Notes: generated from the letters alone by a model not told the origin. A DNA stretch of 41,787 nt from Acetobacter sp. AN02 (GCF_029759835.1 NZ_JAJJND010000012.1:1-41787); one strand, 5' to 3'. Positions 19,284 through 27,319 are shown, numbered from the stretch's first letter. Program-made: numbers and translations.

Positions 19284-19315
19284 TGCCGGATCACCTTTAT
19301 CCTTATGATCCGGCA
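19284..19315 (+). terminator. Hairpin after the J-domain gene
   Basis: TGCCGGATCA (19284-19293) pairs perfectly with TGATCCGGCA (19306-19315) across a 12-base loop, five bases after the stop. GGAAACC follows, so there is no U-tract; it is a likely transcription end by position and stem strength. Confidence 0.55.
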
Positions 19316-19377
19316 GGAAACCGTTGCACTGCTGCCACATTCCCTGTTCCGGACACGGAACTGTGCGGCTTAACGGA

Positions 19378-19405
19378 TTGCATCGCCTGTCCGACATGCT
19401 AGAGA
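19378..19405 (+). promoter_or_regulatory. Possible sigma-70 promoter for mlaA
   Basis: TTGCAT (19378-19383) and TAGAGA (19400-19405) are separated by 16 bases, in the 260-bp gap between the J-domain terminator and mlaA. The match is partial; promoter activity is inferred from position and resemblance only. Confidence 0.3.
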
Positions 19406-19575
19406 CACATCTTTAACCGGCTCCGTTGCGGGGGCCGTCACAGCGGATCTGCTTCGGTGCCTGTCCCGGCCCGGAGCCCCGCAGGCAGGGGACCCGAGAC
19501 GGTATGACGGCAGAATCGCAGCAGCCCGGTCAGGAAGGCGCTATCCGTCCGGCGACCGCCCGGCATACAGGACGT

Positions 19576-20328
19576 ATGGCTCTGCGCGGCTGCCTGGTCG
19601 CATGCGGTCTGCTCGCGCTCTCCGCCTGCGCCGACCCCAAGCCGACCGATCCTGAAGCTCTTGCGGAATATGAAGAGGCTCACGATCCCTACGAGTCGCT
19701 CAACCGCAAGATGTACGGGCTGACGACAACCGTCGACAAATACACCACGCGTCCCGTGGCCAAGGCCTATGTCTGGGCCGTGCCGCGCCCCGTCCGTCAG
19801 GCATTCGGCAATATGATCCAGACCATGAACGAGCCGGTGGTCTTCTTCAACGATGTCGGCGCCGGGAAACCGCGCCGCGCCGGTGACAGTTTCGCGCGCT
19901 GGGTGATCAACATGACGGCCGGCCTCGGCGGCTTCATTGACGTGGCGAAATATGCCGGTTTCCCTCATCACGATAATGACGCGGGACTGACGCTTGCGAC
20001 CTGGGGAATTTCCTCAGGCCCTTACCTGTTCCTGCCGATGATGGGCCCGTCCTCACTTCGTGACGGCATCGGCTACGGGCTGGACCAGGGACTCTCCCCG
20101 TGGAACTATGTTCCGCGCGGATACGGTCTGGTGACGTTCAACTGGGCCTATAACATGCTGGGTATCATCAACGGTCGCGCTGATCACCTGAACGATCTGG
20201 ATCAGCTTCAGCGTGATGCGCTTGATCCCTATGCCACGATCCGCAGCGCCTATCAGCAGCAGCGCAAGGCTCTCGCGGATTCCATTAAAAACGATCATCG
20301 GGCGACCGTGCCCGCATGGTACAACTGA
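19576..20328 (+). CDS. mlaA: Phospholipid-transport outer-membrane lipoprotein MlaA (VacJ)
   Basis: A 250-residue lipoprotein of the MlaA/VacJ family, which removes mislocalised phospholipids from the outer leaflet of the outer membrane. The signal peptide is MALRGCLVACGLLALSAC, with Cys18 lipidated and Ala-Asp following. Family motifs are plain: DPYESLNRKMYG, the AGDSFARWVINMTAGLGGFID segment, the ISSGPYLFLPMMGPSSLRD signature, and DPYATIRSAYQQQR near the end. I chose the ATG at 19576, which gives a compact lipoprotein signal (AGGA three bases upstream). An ATG at 19504 would add 24 residues in front of it. It is followed 22 bases later by mlaC. Confidence 0.93.
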   Translation: MALRGCLVACGLLALSACADPKPTDPEALAEYEEAHDPYESLNRKMYGLTTTVDKYTTRPVAKAYVWAVPRPVRQAFGNMIQTMNEPVVFFNDVGAGKPRRAGDSFARWVINMTAGLGGFIDVAKYAGFPHHDNDAGLTLATWGISSGPYLFLPMMGPSSLRDGIGYGLDQGLSPWNYVPRGYGLVTFNWAYNMLGIINGRADHLNDLDQLQRDALDPYATIRSAYQQQRKALADSIKNDHRATVPAWYN

Positions 20329-20350
20329 AGCAGGATGAAATAAGAACATC

Positions 20351-20977
20351 ATGACCATCCGCCTTCATCGCCGGAATATCCTTGGTCTCGTGGCCGCCTG
20401 CGTGTTCAGCCTGGCTGCATCCTCCACGGCTTTTGCCGCCGGGACATCGGCTGACTTCGTCCGCACTCTGGCCGGACGTCTCGTGTCGATCATCAACAGC
20501 AATGCAAGCCCGGGGCAGGCAAAAAGCGAAGTCAATCCGCTGCTGCAGCAGGCGATCGACTTCGATAACATCGCAAAATTCTGCCTGGGCCGGTACTGGA
20601 ATGTTGCCACGCCTGACCAGCGCACCGAGTATCTCGGTCTTTTCCACCAGGCGCTGACGAACGCCATCATGGACAAGCTCGGCAGCTATCGGGGCGTCCG
20701 GGTGAAGGTGACCGGTACGGAAACCCTGCAGCAGGGTGCCGAGGGTGTCAGCTTCATCCTGTCACGTCCCCAGCAGCCTGACGCGCAGATGCAGCTGATC
20801 GTCCGGAAAGACGGAGACTCCTACAAGGTGGTCGATCTGATCGGAGAGGGCGTCAGCCTCCGTCTGACCCAGAGCAAGGACTACAACTCCTTCATCGCCC
20901 GTAACGGCGGCAAGGTGGAGAATCTGATCCGGGCCATGAAGAACCAGGTCGCGCATCACGACGATCCGGCTAACTGA
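20351..20977 (+). CDS. mlaC: Periplasmic phospholipid-binding protein MlaC
   Basis: A 208-residue MlaC/Ttg2D family protein that carries phospholipids across the periplasm between MlaA and the MlaFED inner-membrane complex. The signal peptide ends around residue 29 (SSTAFA-A). The mature domain shows DFDNIAKFCLGRYWNVATPDQ and the VRKDGDSYKVVDLIGEGVSL segment, typical of this fold. No strong Shine-Dalgarno sequence is visible before the ATG. It is cotranscribed with mlaA and ends at a strong terminator. The mlaFED genes are not in this window. Confidence 0.92.
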   Translation: MTIRLHRRNILGLVAACVFSLAASSTAFAAGTSADFVRTLAGRLVSIINSNASPGQAKSEVNPLLQQAIDFDNIAKFCLGRYWNVATPDQRTEYLGLFHQALTNAIMDKLGSYRGVRVKVTGTETLQQGAEGVSFILSRPQQPDAQMQLIVRKDGDSYKVVDLIGEGVSLRLTQSKDYNSFIARNGGKVENLIRAMKNQVAHHDDPAN

Positions 20978-21000
20978 TCTCCACATTCGTGATATTTCTC

Positions 21001-21026
21001 AGAAGGCGGCCCCCGGGCCGCCTTCT
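21001..21026 (+). terminator. Strong terminator hairpin after mlaC
   Basis: AGAAGGCGGCCC (21001-21012) and GGGCCGCCTTCT (21015-21026) pair perfectly over 12 bp (about 11 when the short loop is allowed for), 23 bases after the stop. It is followed by TCGTATCT. It separates mlaAC from the next gene. Confidence 0.8.
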
Positions 21027-21061
21027 TCGTATCTGCCGCTCCGTATCCGGCCTGCACATGG

Positions 21062-21077
21062 GGTTGTGATCACAACC
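21062..21077. promoter_or_regulatory. Perfect 16-bp palindrome upstream of the lone nuoM-like gene
   Basis: GGTTGTGATCACAACC is a perfect inverted repeat 64 bases before the GTG start at 21142, in a 115-bp intergenic stretch just beyond the mlaC terminator. Its half-site TTGTGA resembles half-sites bound by CRP/FNR and LacI-type regulators, but the two halves abut with no spacer. An operator role is inferred. Confidence 0.5.
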
Positions 21078-21141
21078 TTATGGTCAGACCGAGATTGAAG
21101 GGGTAGGGTGGGAGCCGGTTTTTACATCACCGGGTGCGGCC

Positions 21142-22677
21142 GTGTTCTCTTTTCTGCTCTCTCTGGCGACATTCCTTCCTCTGGCGGGCGGCCTTGCCCT
21201 CCTCCTTATCCGGAACGGGAAGGATGATTCGGAAAGCGGCGCTTCCGCCGCCAGATGGACCGGCCTGTGGGTCAGTCTCATCACTCTTGGCCTTACCCTT
21301 GTCATGTGGGCCGGATTTGATCCCCGCTATACGGGCCCGCAATACGAACAGCAGCTGAGCTGGCTCGGCCGGTTCGGGATCTCATGGCATACCGGCGTCG
21401 ACGGAATCAGCCTTGTTTTCGTGCTGCTGACCGCCGTGCTCACGCCGCTTGCTATCGCCGCTGCGTGGAAAACCATCCGGTCGGGCGTGCGCGATTTCGT
21501 TGCCGCCGTGCTGATTCTGGAAACAACGCTGATCGGCCTGTTCTCCGCGCTGGATCTGACGGTTTTCTACATCTGGTATGAAGCCACTCTGATCCCGGCC
21601 AGCCTGCTGATCGGCGTGTGGGGCGGACCGAAACGGGTGCGTGCCTCGCTCCAGTTCTTCCTGTTCACCTTCGGCGGTTCGCTCTTCATGCTGGTGGCCA
21701 TCGCCGCCATCTGGGCCATGACCGGCACCACCGACATGATCCTGCTCTCGCACGGCTCTTTCTCACCTGCTGCACAGGGCTGGCTGCTTGCCGCGTTCAT
21801 CCTGGCCTTTGGCGTGAAACTCCCGCTTTTCCCGCTTCACGCCTGGCTGCCTGATGCCTACACGGAGGCTCCTGCCGCCGCATCTGCCCTTCTGTCCGGC
21901 GTGCTGTCCAAGGCCGGCGGATACGGTCTGCTGCGCCTGGGCGTGCTGATGTTTCCTGACGCTGCCCGCGTCTTCGCCCCGTGGATCCTGCCTCTGGGCG
22001 TGATCGCCATCATTTACGCCGCCTTCATCGCCCTTGCGCAGACGGATATGAAGCGTCTGGTGGCGTATTCCTCCTTCTCACATATGGGCATGATCGCGGT
22101 CGGACTCTTCACTCTCACGGCAGAAGGCATCGACGGCGCGATCTTCCAGATGCTCTCTCACGGTATCGTGATCGCCGCATTGTTCTTCTCCGTTTCTGCC
22201 ATCGCCTGGCGTGCGGAAACACGGCAGATTTCCGCTCTGGGAGGTGTCGCGTCAAAAATGCCGATGCTTGGCCTGCTGACCATGGTGTTTACGATGGCCA
22301 ATGTCGGTCTGCCGGGAACGGGTGCGTTCGTGGGCGAGCTGCTGATCCTGATGGGGGCCGTTCATGTCTCGCTCTGGCTGGCCCTGCTGGCCGGCACGAC
22401 CATGATCATGGGGGCGGTCTATATGCTGGTTCTCTACCGCCGTGTCCTGTTCGGCCGCGTCGGTGAAGCCACCGCCATGCTGCGTGAACTCAGCGCGGCC
22501 GAGCTTGGCATCCTGCTGCCTCTGGCCGTGATCACGCTGTGGATGGGTGTCCATCCGGGCAGTCTGACCCGGCTTTACAATCCGACGGTTCTCAGTGCCC
22601 TGCACATGAACGGTGCCGTGACCGGAGAAGCCGCATCCGGTCAGACTGTCCGCCTCGCTGCCGTATCCTCTCACTGA
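21142..22677 (+). CDS. nuoM: NADH-quinone oxidoreductase subunit M, standing alone
   Basis: A 511-residue, 13-14-helix antiporter-like subunit of the complex I membrane arm. The residues known to be essential for proton translocation in E. coli NuoM have counterparts here: Glu147 (IWYEATLIP), Lys226 (FGVKLPLFPLHAWLPDA), Lys257 (VLSKAGGYG) and Glu399 (GLPGTGAFVGEL). This suggests a working ion-translocating protein. The start is GTG at 21142 with a poor ribosome-binding site. Its neighbours are mlaC and a cobW-like gene; nuoL, nuoN and other complex I genes are absent. It might be a second copy, or a detached member of the nuo set. Assignment to NuoM rather than MrpD or HyfF rests on overall sequence pattern. 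Confidence 0.88.
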   Translation: MFSFLLSLATFLPLAGGLALLLIRNGKDDSESGASAARWTGLWVSLITLGLTLVMWAGFDPRYTGPQYEQQLSWLGRFGISWHTGVDGISLVFVLLTAVLTPLAIAAAWKTIRSGVRDFVAAVLILETTLIGLFSALDLTVFYIWYEATLIPASLLIGVWGGPKRVRASLQFFLFTFGGSLFMLVAIAAIWAMTGTTDMILLSHGSFSPAAQGWLLAAFILAFGVKLPLFPLHAWLPDAYTEAPAAASALLSGVLSKAGGYGLLRLGVLMFPDAARVFAPWILPLGVIAIIYAAFIALAQTDMKRLVAYSSFSHMGMIAVGLFTLTAEGIDGAIFQMLSHGIVIAALFFSVSAIAWRAETRQISALGGVASKMPMLGLLTMVFTMANVGLPGTGAFVGELLILMGAVHVSLWLALLAGTTMIMGAVYMLVLYRRVLFGRVGEATAMLRELSAAELGILLPLAVITLWMGVHPGSLTRLYNPTVLSALHMNGAVTGEAASGQTVRLAAVSSH

Positions 22678-22683
22678 TCTTCT

Positions 22684-22717
22684 CTCCCCGCCGGGCTGGC
22701 AGTGCCCGCGCGGGGAG
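22684..22717 (+). terminator. Terminator hairpin after nuoM
   Basis: CTCCCCGC...GCGGGGAG encloses an inner CGGGC/GCCCG pairing around a TGGCAGT loop, giving about 13 pairs with one bulge, starting seven bases after the stop. No U-run follows. Confidence 0.65.
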
Positions 22718-22796
22718 CCTATATCTCTTCTCCGACACAGAATAACGCGCCGTCTCATCACACTGATGACCGCGCCCTGATGACAGGAGACAGAGC

Positions 22797-23771
22797 TTGT
22801 CCGGAACAGCACAGACTCAGGTGCCCGTCACCGTCCTCACCGGGTTTCTGGGGGCCGGAAAGACCACGCTCCTCAACCATATCCTGACTGCAGAGCACGG
22901 CCGGAAATACGCCGTCGTCATCAACGAGTTCGGAGAGCTCGGGGTGGATAATGACCTCGTCGTGGATGCGGACGAGGAAGTGTTCGAGATGAACAACGGC
23001 TGCATCTGCTGCACCGTCCGTGGTGATCTCATCCGTATTCTTGGCAGCCTGATGAAGCGCCGGAACAAATTCGACGGCATTATCGTCGAAACTACAGGTC
23101 TTGCAGATCCGGCACCGGTCGCCCAGACGTTTTTCGTCGATGCAGATGTGCGTGAGAAAACACGACTCGATGCCGTTGTGACGGTCGTGGATGCCTGCAA
23201 CATCCTGAAGACGCTGGAGGAAAGCTCCGAGGCCTTACACCAGATCGCCTTTGCGGATGTCATCATTCTCAACAAGACAGATCTCTCGGATGAAGCCGGA
23301 CTGCAGAACATCGAGGACCGTATCCGCCAGATCAACCGTCATGTCCGGCTCCATCGCGCCACACGCGGAAATGTTGCGCTTTCGGACGTGCTGGATCAGG
23401 GGGGCTTCGACCTGAAACGCGCCCTCACCTATGAGCCTGATTTTCTGGAAAATACAGAACACTCTCATGAGGAAGGCGTCACCAGCATGTCCTTCAGCGT
23501 GTCAGAACCGCTCGATGAGGAAAAATTCCAAGCCTGGATCGGAGCACTTCTGCAGGAACAGGGAGCGGATATTCTCCGTTCCAAGGGAATTCTAAGCTAC
23601 AAAGGTCGGGATGAGCGTTTCGCATTCCAGGCCGTCCACATGATGGCGGACGGTGATTTTATCGGCCCCTGGAAATCCGATGAAAAACGCGATTCAAGGC
23701 TGGTCTTTATCGGGCGTAATCTCAACCGCCCGCAGCTGCGCCGGGGCTTTGAAAGCTGTGTCGCACGATGA
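22797..23771 (+). CDS. COG0523 (CobW-family) GTP-binding metallochaperone-like protein
   Basis: A 324-residue G3E-family P-loop GTPase. Visible motifs are the Walker A GFLGAGKT (residues 16-23), the CICC metal-binding motif (69-72) in NNGCICCTVRGDL, the Walker B-like ETTGLADP (98-105), and the guanine-specificity NKTD (159-162). A CobW C-terminal domain follows from about 225. COG0523 proteins deliver or handle Zn, Co or other metals using GTP. The start is TTG at 22797, supported by an AGGAG seven bases upstream, stronger than any nearby ATG. The stop overlaps the next gene's start (ATGA). I saw no obvious Zur-type operator upstream, so which metal it serves is undetermined. Confidence 0.9.
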   Translation: MSGTAQTQVPVTVLTGFLGAGKTTLLNHILTAEHGRKYAVVINEFGELGVDNDLVVDADEEVFEMNNGCICCTVRGDLIRILGSLMKRRNKFDGIIVETTGLADPAPVAQTFFVDADVREKTRLDAVVTVVDACNILKTLEESSEALHQIAFADVIILNKTDLSDEAGLQNIEDRIRQINRHVRLHRATRGNVALSDVLDQGGFDLKRALTYEPDFLENTEHSHEEGVTSMSFSVSEPLDEEKFQAWIGALLQEQGADILRSKGILSYKGRDERFAFQAVHMMADGDFIGPWKSDEKRDSRLVFIGRNLNRPQLRRGFESCVAR

Positions 23772-24817
23772 GTGATCTCTCATCCCGGCAGGATCTCGTG
23801 ACTGATCGCGGCGCCGAAACCCGGTTCGACGCACATATCACCGGCTGCACGTTTTCGAGGGATATGACGATGCTCGCCTTCGCCACCGGTGAAGGTGATG
23901 TGATCTTCGCTCCCGTTGCCTCACTGCGTGACACATCCACATGGACAAAGCACGAACTTCACGACGGGCCGGTCCTGAGCATCGCACCTGATGTCTCCGG
24001 TAATGCGGTCCTGACGGGAGGGGAGGACTGTATCCTGCGCCGATCTGCTCCTTCGGGCAGCGAAGAGCTTGGCAAGACAAGGCGCTGGATCGAGCATGTC
24101 ACGAGTTTTGCCGGAAAAACATCTCTGATCGCTCTGGCCTGCGGTAAACAGGTGGAACTGCGCGATGCCTCCGGCCGTACGGTACTCCGCACACTGGAGC
24201 ATCCCTCAACCGTCTCCGGCATCGCCTTTGACGGGAAAGGTAAGCGGATTGCCGCCTCCCACTATAACGGGGCGTCTCTGTGGTTTACCGCTTCAAAAGA
24301 CGGGTCAGCCCGACCGTTCAGCTGGAAAGGCAGTCATACCGGTATCGCGATCCATCCGGACGGAGAGGCCCTGGTCACTGCGATGCAGGAAAACGAGCTG
24401 CATGGATGGCGTCTGTCAGACGGGCATAACATGCGCATGAGCGGCTATCCCTCAAAGATCGCCTCCATGGCCTTCACGCGGACCGGAAAATGGCTTGCCA
24501 CCTCCGGGGCGGACTGCGTGGTGCTCTGGCCCTTCTTCAACGGCGGCCCGATCGGCAAACCACCTGCGGAGATGCCCGGAATTCCGGGTACGCTCTGCAC
24601 CCGAGTCGCCACACATCCGACGCAGGACGTTCTTGCTGCCGGTTTCGCAGACGGTTCTATTCTGCTGATCGAATATACATCCGAGCGTGTTCTGCCGGTG
24701 CGTATGGCCGGAAACGGCAGCATTTCTGCACTGGCTTTTAACGGCAACGGTGCTGCACTTGCATGGGGTACGGAAGAGGGTGCTGTCGGAGCGGCAGATC
24801 TGTCTGCGCAGAGCTGA
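23768..24817 (+). CDS. WD40-repeat beta-propeller protein
   Basis: A 349-residue protein made of about seven degenerate WD40-like blades, with recurring hydrophobic-GH/GD-turn units such as VLTGGEDCILR, IAASHYNGASLWF, LATSGADCVVLWPF and VLAAGFADGSILLIE. No signal peptide, so it is cytosolic. Translation is coupled to the preceding GTPase gene through an ATGA overlap. COG0523 genes followed by WD40-protein genes recur in alphaproteobacteria, which suggests that the propeller is a partner or scaffold for the GTPase (inference). It ends at a U-tract terminator and is convergent with the GT4 gene. Confidence 0.85.
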   Translation: MSDLSSRQDLVTDRGAETRFDAHITGCTFSRDMTMLAFATGEGDVIFAPVASLRDTSTWTKHELHDGPVLSIAPDVSGNAVLTGGEDCILRRSAPSGSEELGKTRRWIEHVTSFAGKTSLIALACGKQVELRDASGRTVLRTLEHPSTVSGIAFDGKGKRIAASHYNGASLWFTASKDGSARPFSWKGSHTGIAIHPDGEALVTAMQENELHGWRLSDGHNMRMSGYPSKIASMAFTRTGKWLATSGADCVVLWPFFNGGPIGKPPAEMPGIPGTLCTRVATHPTQDVLAAGFADGSILLIEYTSERVLPVRMAGNGSISALAFNGNGAALAWGTEEGAVGAADLSAQS

Positions 24818-24837
24818 AGGAGCAGACCGGCTCCTTC
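24816..24837 (-). terminator. Hairpin directly after the GT4 glycosyltransferase stop
   Basis: On the minus strand GAAGGAGC-CGGTCT-GCTCCTTC is a perfect 8-bp stem with a 6-base loop, starting immediately after the stop codon at 24838. It shares bases with the plus-strand terminator at 24824-24848, so only one of the two structures can form in a given RNA. Confidence 0.5.
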
Positions 24838-24855
24838 TCAGCCGGTCTTGCTTTT
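24824..24855 (+). terminator. Rho-independent terminator of the cobW-WD40 operon
   Basis: AGACCGGCT (24824-24832) and AGCCGGTCT (24840-24848) form a perfect 9-bp stem with a 7-base loop, followed by TGCTTTT, seven bases after the WD40 stop. It extends into the last codons of the convergent GT4 gene. Confidence 0.8.
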
Positions 24856-26139
24856 CCTGACCGGAGTTTTCCGCGGAGATTTCTTCTTTATTTCTCCGGG
24901 GACGGACTCCTCAGGAAGATGCCCGGCGGCCACGCTCTGCATCAGCTGTTCATAGCGCCGCAGATAATCCTGCAGACACAGTGTCGCCTCGGCCTCGGCA
25001 CGGGCATTCTGGCGGAGTTCTTTCGCCAGTTTACGATCTTCCAGAAGCTCCAGAACACCATCGGCAATCCGCTCAGGCTCCAGAAACGGAACCAGAAGAC
25101 CTGTCTTGCGGTGCGTGATGAACTCCTCGACCGGTGCCGTCGCACTTCCCGCAATCGCACAGCCGCTCGCCATCGCCTCTCGCAGAGACCACGACGCAAC
25201 GAACGGATAAGTCAGATAAACATGCGCATCCGAGCGTCGCAGCAGTGCGCGGAACTCGTCATACATAACTTTCCCGAGAAAATGGACACGGGACAGATCC
25301 AGCTCACTCCCGACCTCTTTCAGAAGCTTCTCACGCCAGGTGCCGTGCGCCAGCCGTGCGCCGTAGCTCACGCCATCCCCTCCTACCAGGGCCACGCGGG
25401 CCTGCGGAGAGGCTTTGAGGATTTTGGGGAGCGCACGCATGAACACATGGAAACCGCGATACGGTTCCAGATCCCGCGCGACATAGGTGATCAGTTTCTC
25501 TTTGGGGGAAACCACCATATTCTTGATTTTGAACTGTTTCTTCGCGACCGAGGGATCCGGGGCGCACAGATCAAGATCCACACCCTCTCTCAGGATGGAG
25601 ATGCGGGATCTGGCCCATTCCGGATAGGTATCCCGCTGGAAACGGGTTGGCGTCTGTCCGAAGCCCGGCCCTGCCAGCGCCTGCAGATTGATCGCGTTCT
25701 TCGCCCGTATCCGCGCAGGCATATCCGCCATCAGCGGGAATTCCGGATCGAAATTCACGTCATACCGGTCTGTATGATAGAAGAACTCGAAATATCCGAG
25801 CATCGGCACCTCAGGATATACATCCTGCAGATTAAGCAGTTCACCCCAGCCATGATGGCCGATGATGATATCGGGCACGAATCCCAGGCCTTTGAGGGTT
25901 TTTGCCGCATTCGCCACGGCCTCCGCCCGGGAAAGACCGATATCGAACTCGCGCACACCCGGGTGTCCGTCCTGCGGCGGAATACGGGACATCTTGTAAA
26001 GCACACGCCGGACGCCGGGGATGACGTTCTCATTGCCTTCACTGATAAAGACGACCTGATTCTGTCCCGAACGGACCAGATGCCGGACAATATGCAGGAA
26101 CTGCCCGGGAAAATTCTGATGTACAAACAGATACTTCAC
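24838..26139 (-). CDS. Family 4 glycosyltransferase with lysine-rich C-terminal tail
   Basis: A 433-residue GT-B retaining glycosyltransferase. The N-terminus FVHQNFPGQFLHIVRHL is the start of the GT4-type N-terminal domain (Glyco_trans_4_3 pattern), and residues about 205-385 form the GT1/GT4 catalytic domain. That domain has ITYVARDLEPYRGFHVFMRALP and the nucleotide-sugar signature ATAPVEEFITHRKTGLLV. The tail from about residue 416 is strikingly basic (KKKSPRKTPVRKSKTG). The start is GTG at 26139. It is probably the last gene of the six-gene secretion/glycosylation unit, 83 bases after the preceding gene. The sugar donor and acceptor are unknown. Confidence 0.88.
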   Translation of the reverse strand: MKYLFVHQNFPGQFLHIVRHLVRSGQNQVVFISEGNENVIPGVRRVLYKMSRIPPQDGHPGVREFDIGLSRAEAVANAAKTLKGLGFVPDIIIGHHGWGELLNLQDVYPEVPMLGYFEFFYHTDRYDVNFDPEFPLMADMPARIRAKNAINLQALAGPGFGQTPTRFQRDTYPEWARSRISILREGVDLDLCAPDPSVAKKQFKIKNMVVSPKEKLITYVARDLEPYRGFHVFMRALPKILKASPQARVALVGGDGVSYGARLAHGTWREKLLKEVGSELDLSRVHFLGKVMYDEFRALLRRSDAHVYLTYPFVASWSLREAMASGCAIAGSATAPVEEFITHRKTGLLVPFLEPERIADGVLELLEDRKLAKELRQNARAEAEATLCLQDYLRRYEQLMQSVAAGHLPEESVPGEIKKKSPRKTPVRKSKTG

Positions 26140-26222
26140 GTTTTACTACCCAGCCTTCCCGAACGGGCCGGACCGGCCTTATTGCCCGTCCTGCCCGCCT
26201 GATCAGCATTTTCTTCCTATGA

Positions 26223-27230
26223 TCAGCGTTTCTTTCCGGCCGGTCTACCGCGCCCTGCGGAGACGGGGGCCGCTTTCACGGCAGTCACTTTCTTCACCGG
26301 AGCGGCGGACGGACGTCCACGGGCCGGAACTGCAGGCTGCACTAATGCGGTGCGAGGCTGTTTCGCTGCCTTCTCCTCAGTCTTGGCCTTTCTGGGAGTG
26401 ATCTTCACGCAGAACGCTTCCAGCGGAGCCAGACTTTCGGCCTCTGCCGTCATGCTCTCATCCACAGGTCCGCTGACCGAGCCGTCCGTAAAGGATGCCT
26501 CGACCGTGCAGCTGTGCGTCTTTGCCGTCTCACCTTTCAGACGCACGCGCAGCCCGAGGATGGGCAGCGCCATACCGCGGCTGCCACAGAAACTGCCACC
26601 GTCTGACCAGGGCGACAGCCAGCCTTTCCCGAGAACGGCCTGATATTCAATGTCGCTGGCCGGAAAGGATCTGGGGCTTATACCAAAGCCCTCGATCCAG
26701 GCATGGCTTCCCTGCTTACCCATCCATTCACCGAGCACTGCCGCAACATCCCCGCTTCTCTGGATGTGCGCTGCCACTTCCGGCATCTCCCCTGCGGAGA
26801 CCTGCACCCGGGGGGCTGCGGAAATCGCCTGCGGCGCCGGTGCCTGAGCACGCGGCCCCTGGTGCTGTGCCGGAACCGGCGTCCCCGCATCTCCCAGCCT
26901 GATCACCTGAAGCTTCGGTGCCTCGTGCTGCGAGCCTGCTTCCTGATAGATCGTCACGAGAACCTGTCCGGGAATATCCTCCACACGGATCAGGGCCGCA
27001 TTGTTACCGCCGCCCATCCAGCCCGAAGGATCAACCGTCACGACAGAGACGTTGCCCGCCCCGACCGGAGCAGGAGCAATCCGGACGCCGGGAAAGCCGG
27101 TCGCGTTCGGCGGCTCCGCACCCGGCGTATGAAATACGCAGAATAGACCCGGATCGAGGGTCATGAGATGCCCCGACACCTTCAGGTCGGATATGCGGTT
27201 CGAAGCGGGGGCCTGGCCACTCTGCGACAT
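26223..27230 (-). CDS. Hypothetical protein with ChW-like domain and AT-hook-like basic tail
   Basis: Not recognised as a whole. The 335-residue product has no signal peptide. Its parts are a beta-rich N-terminal region (about 12-115), a Pro/Ala/Gln linker (116-145) and a second domain (about 148-278). Within that domain IEYQAVLGKGWLSPWSDG followed by CGSRGMALPILGLRVRLKG fits the hydrophobic-W (ChW) repeat pattern of Tyr, Gly-Trp, Trp, Gly, then Gly and a beta strand. The C-terminal 55 residues are Lys/Ala/Pro-rich and contain two RGRP cores (304-307 and 327-330), which resemble AT-hooks. It sits between two glycosyltransferase genes, suggesting a glycan-binding or scaffold role (inference). 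GGAAA lies upstream of the ATG. Confidence 0.7.
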   Translation of the reverse strand: MSQSGQAPASNRISDLKVSGHLMTLDPGLFCVFHTPGAEPPNATGFPGVRIAPAPVGAGNVSVVTVDPSGWMGGGNNAALIRVEDIPGQVLVTIYQEAGSQHEAPKLQVIRLGDAGTPVPAQHQGPRAQAPAPQAISAAPRVQVSAGEMPEVAAHIQRSGDVAAVLGEWMGKQGSHAWIEGFGISPRSFPASDIEYQAVLGKGWLSPWSDGGSFCGSRGMALPILGLRVRLKGETAKTHSCTVEASFTDGSVSGPVDESMTAEAESLAPLEAFCVKITPRKAKTEEKAAKQPRTALVQPAVPARGRPSAAPVKKVTAVKAAPVSAGRGRPAGKKR

Positions 27231-27319
27231 AAACTGTTTCCGTATTCTGTAAGCGACTGTCTGAAATGATTTTCCCTGGGGACAGGGATGAAACGCACTC
27301 TGCTATACCGGCTCAGCGG

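Noticed and set aside
24763-26202. 479-codon plus-strand frame antisense to the GT4 gene
   Set aside because: A shadow of a high-GC gene; no family motifs and no ribosome-binding site.
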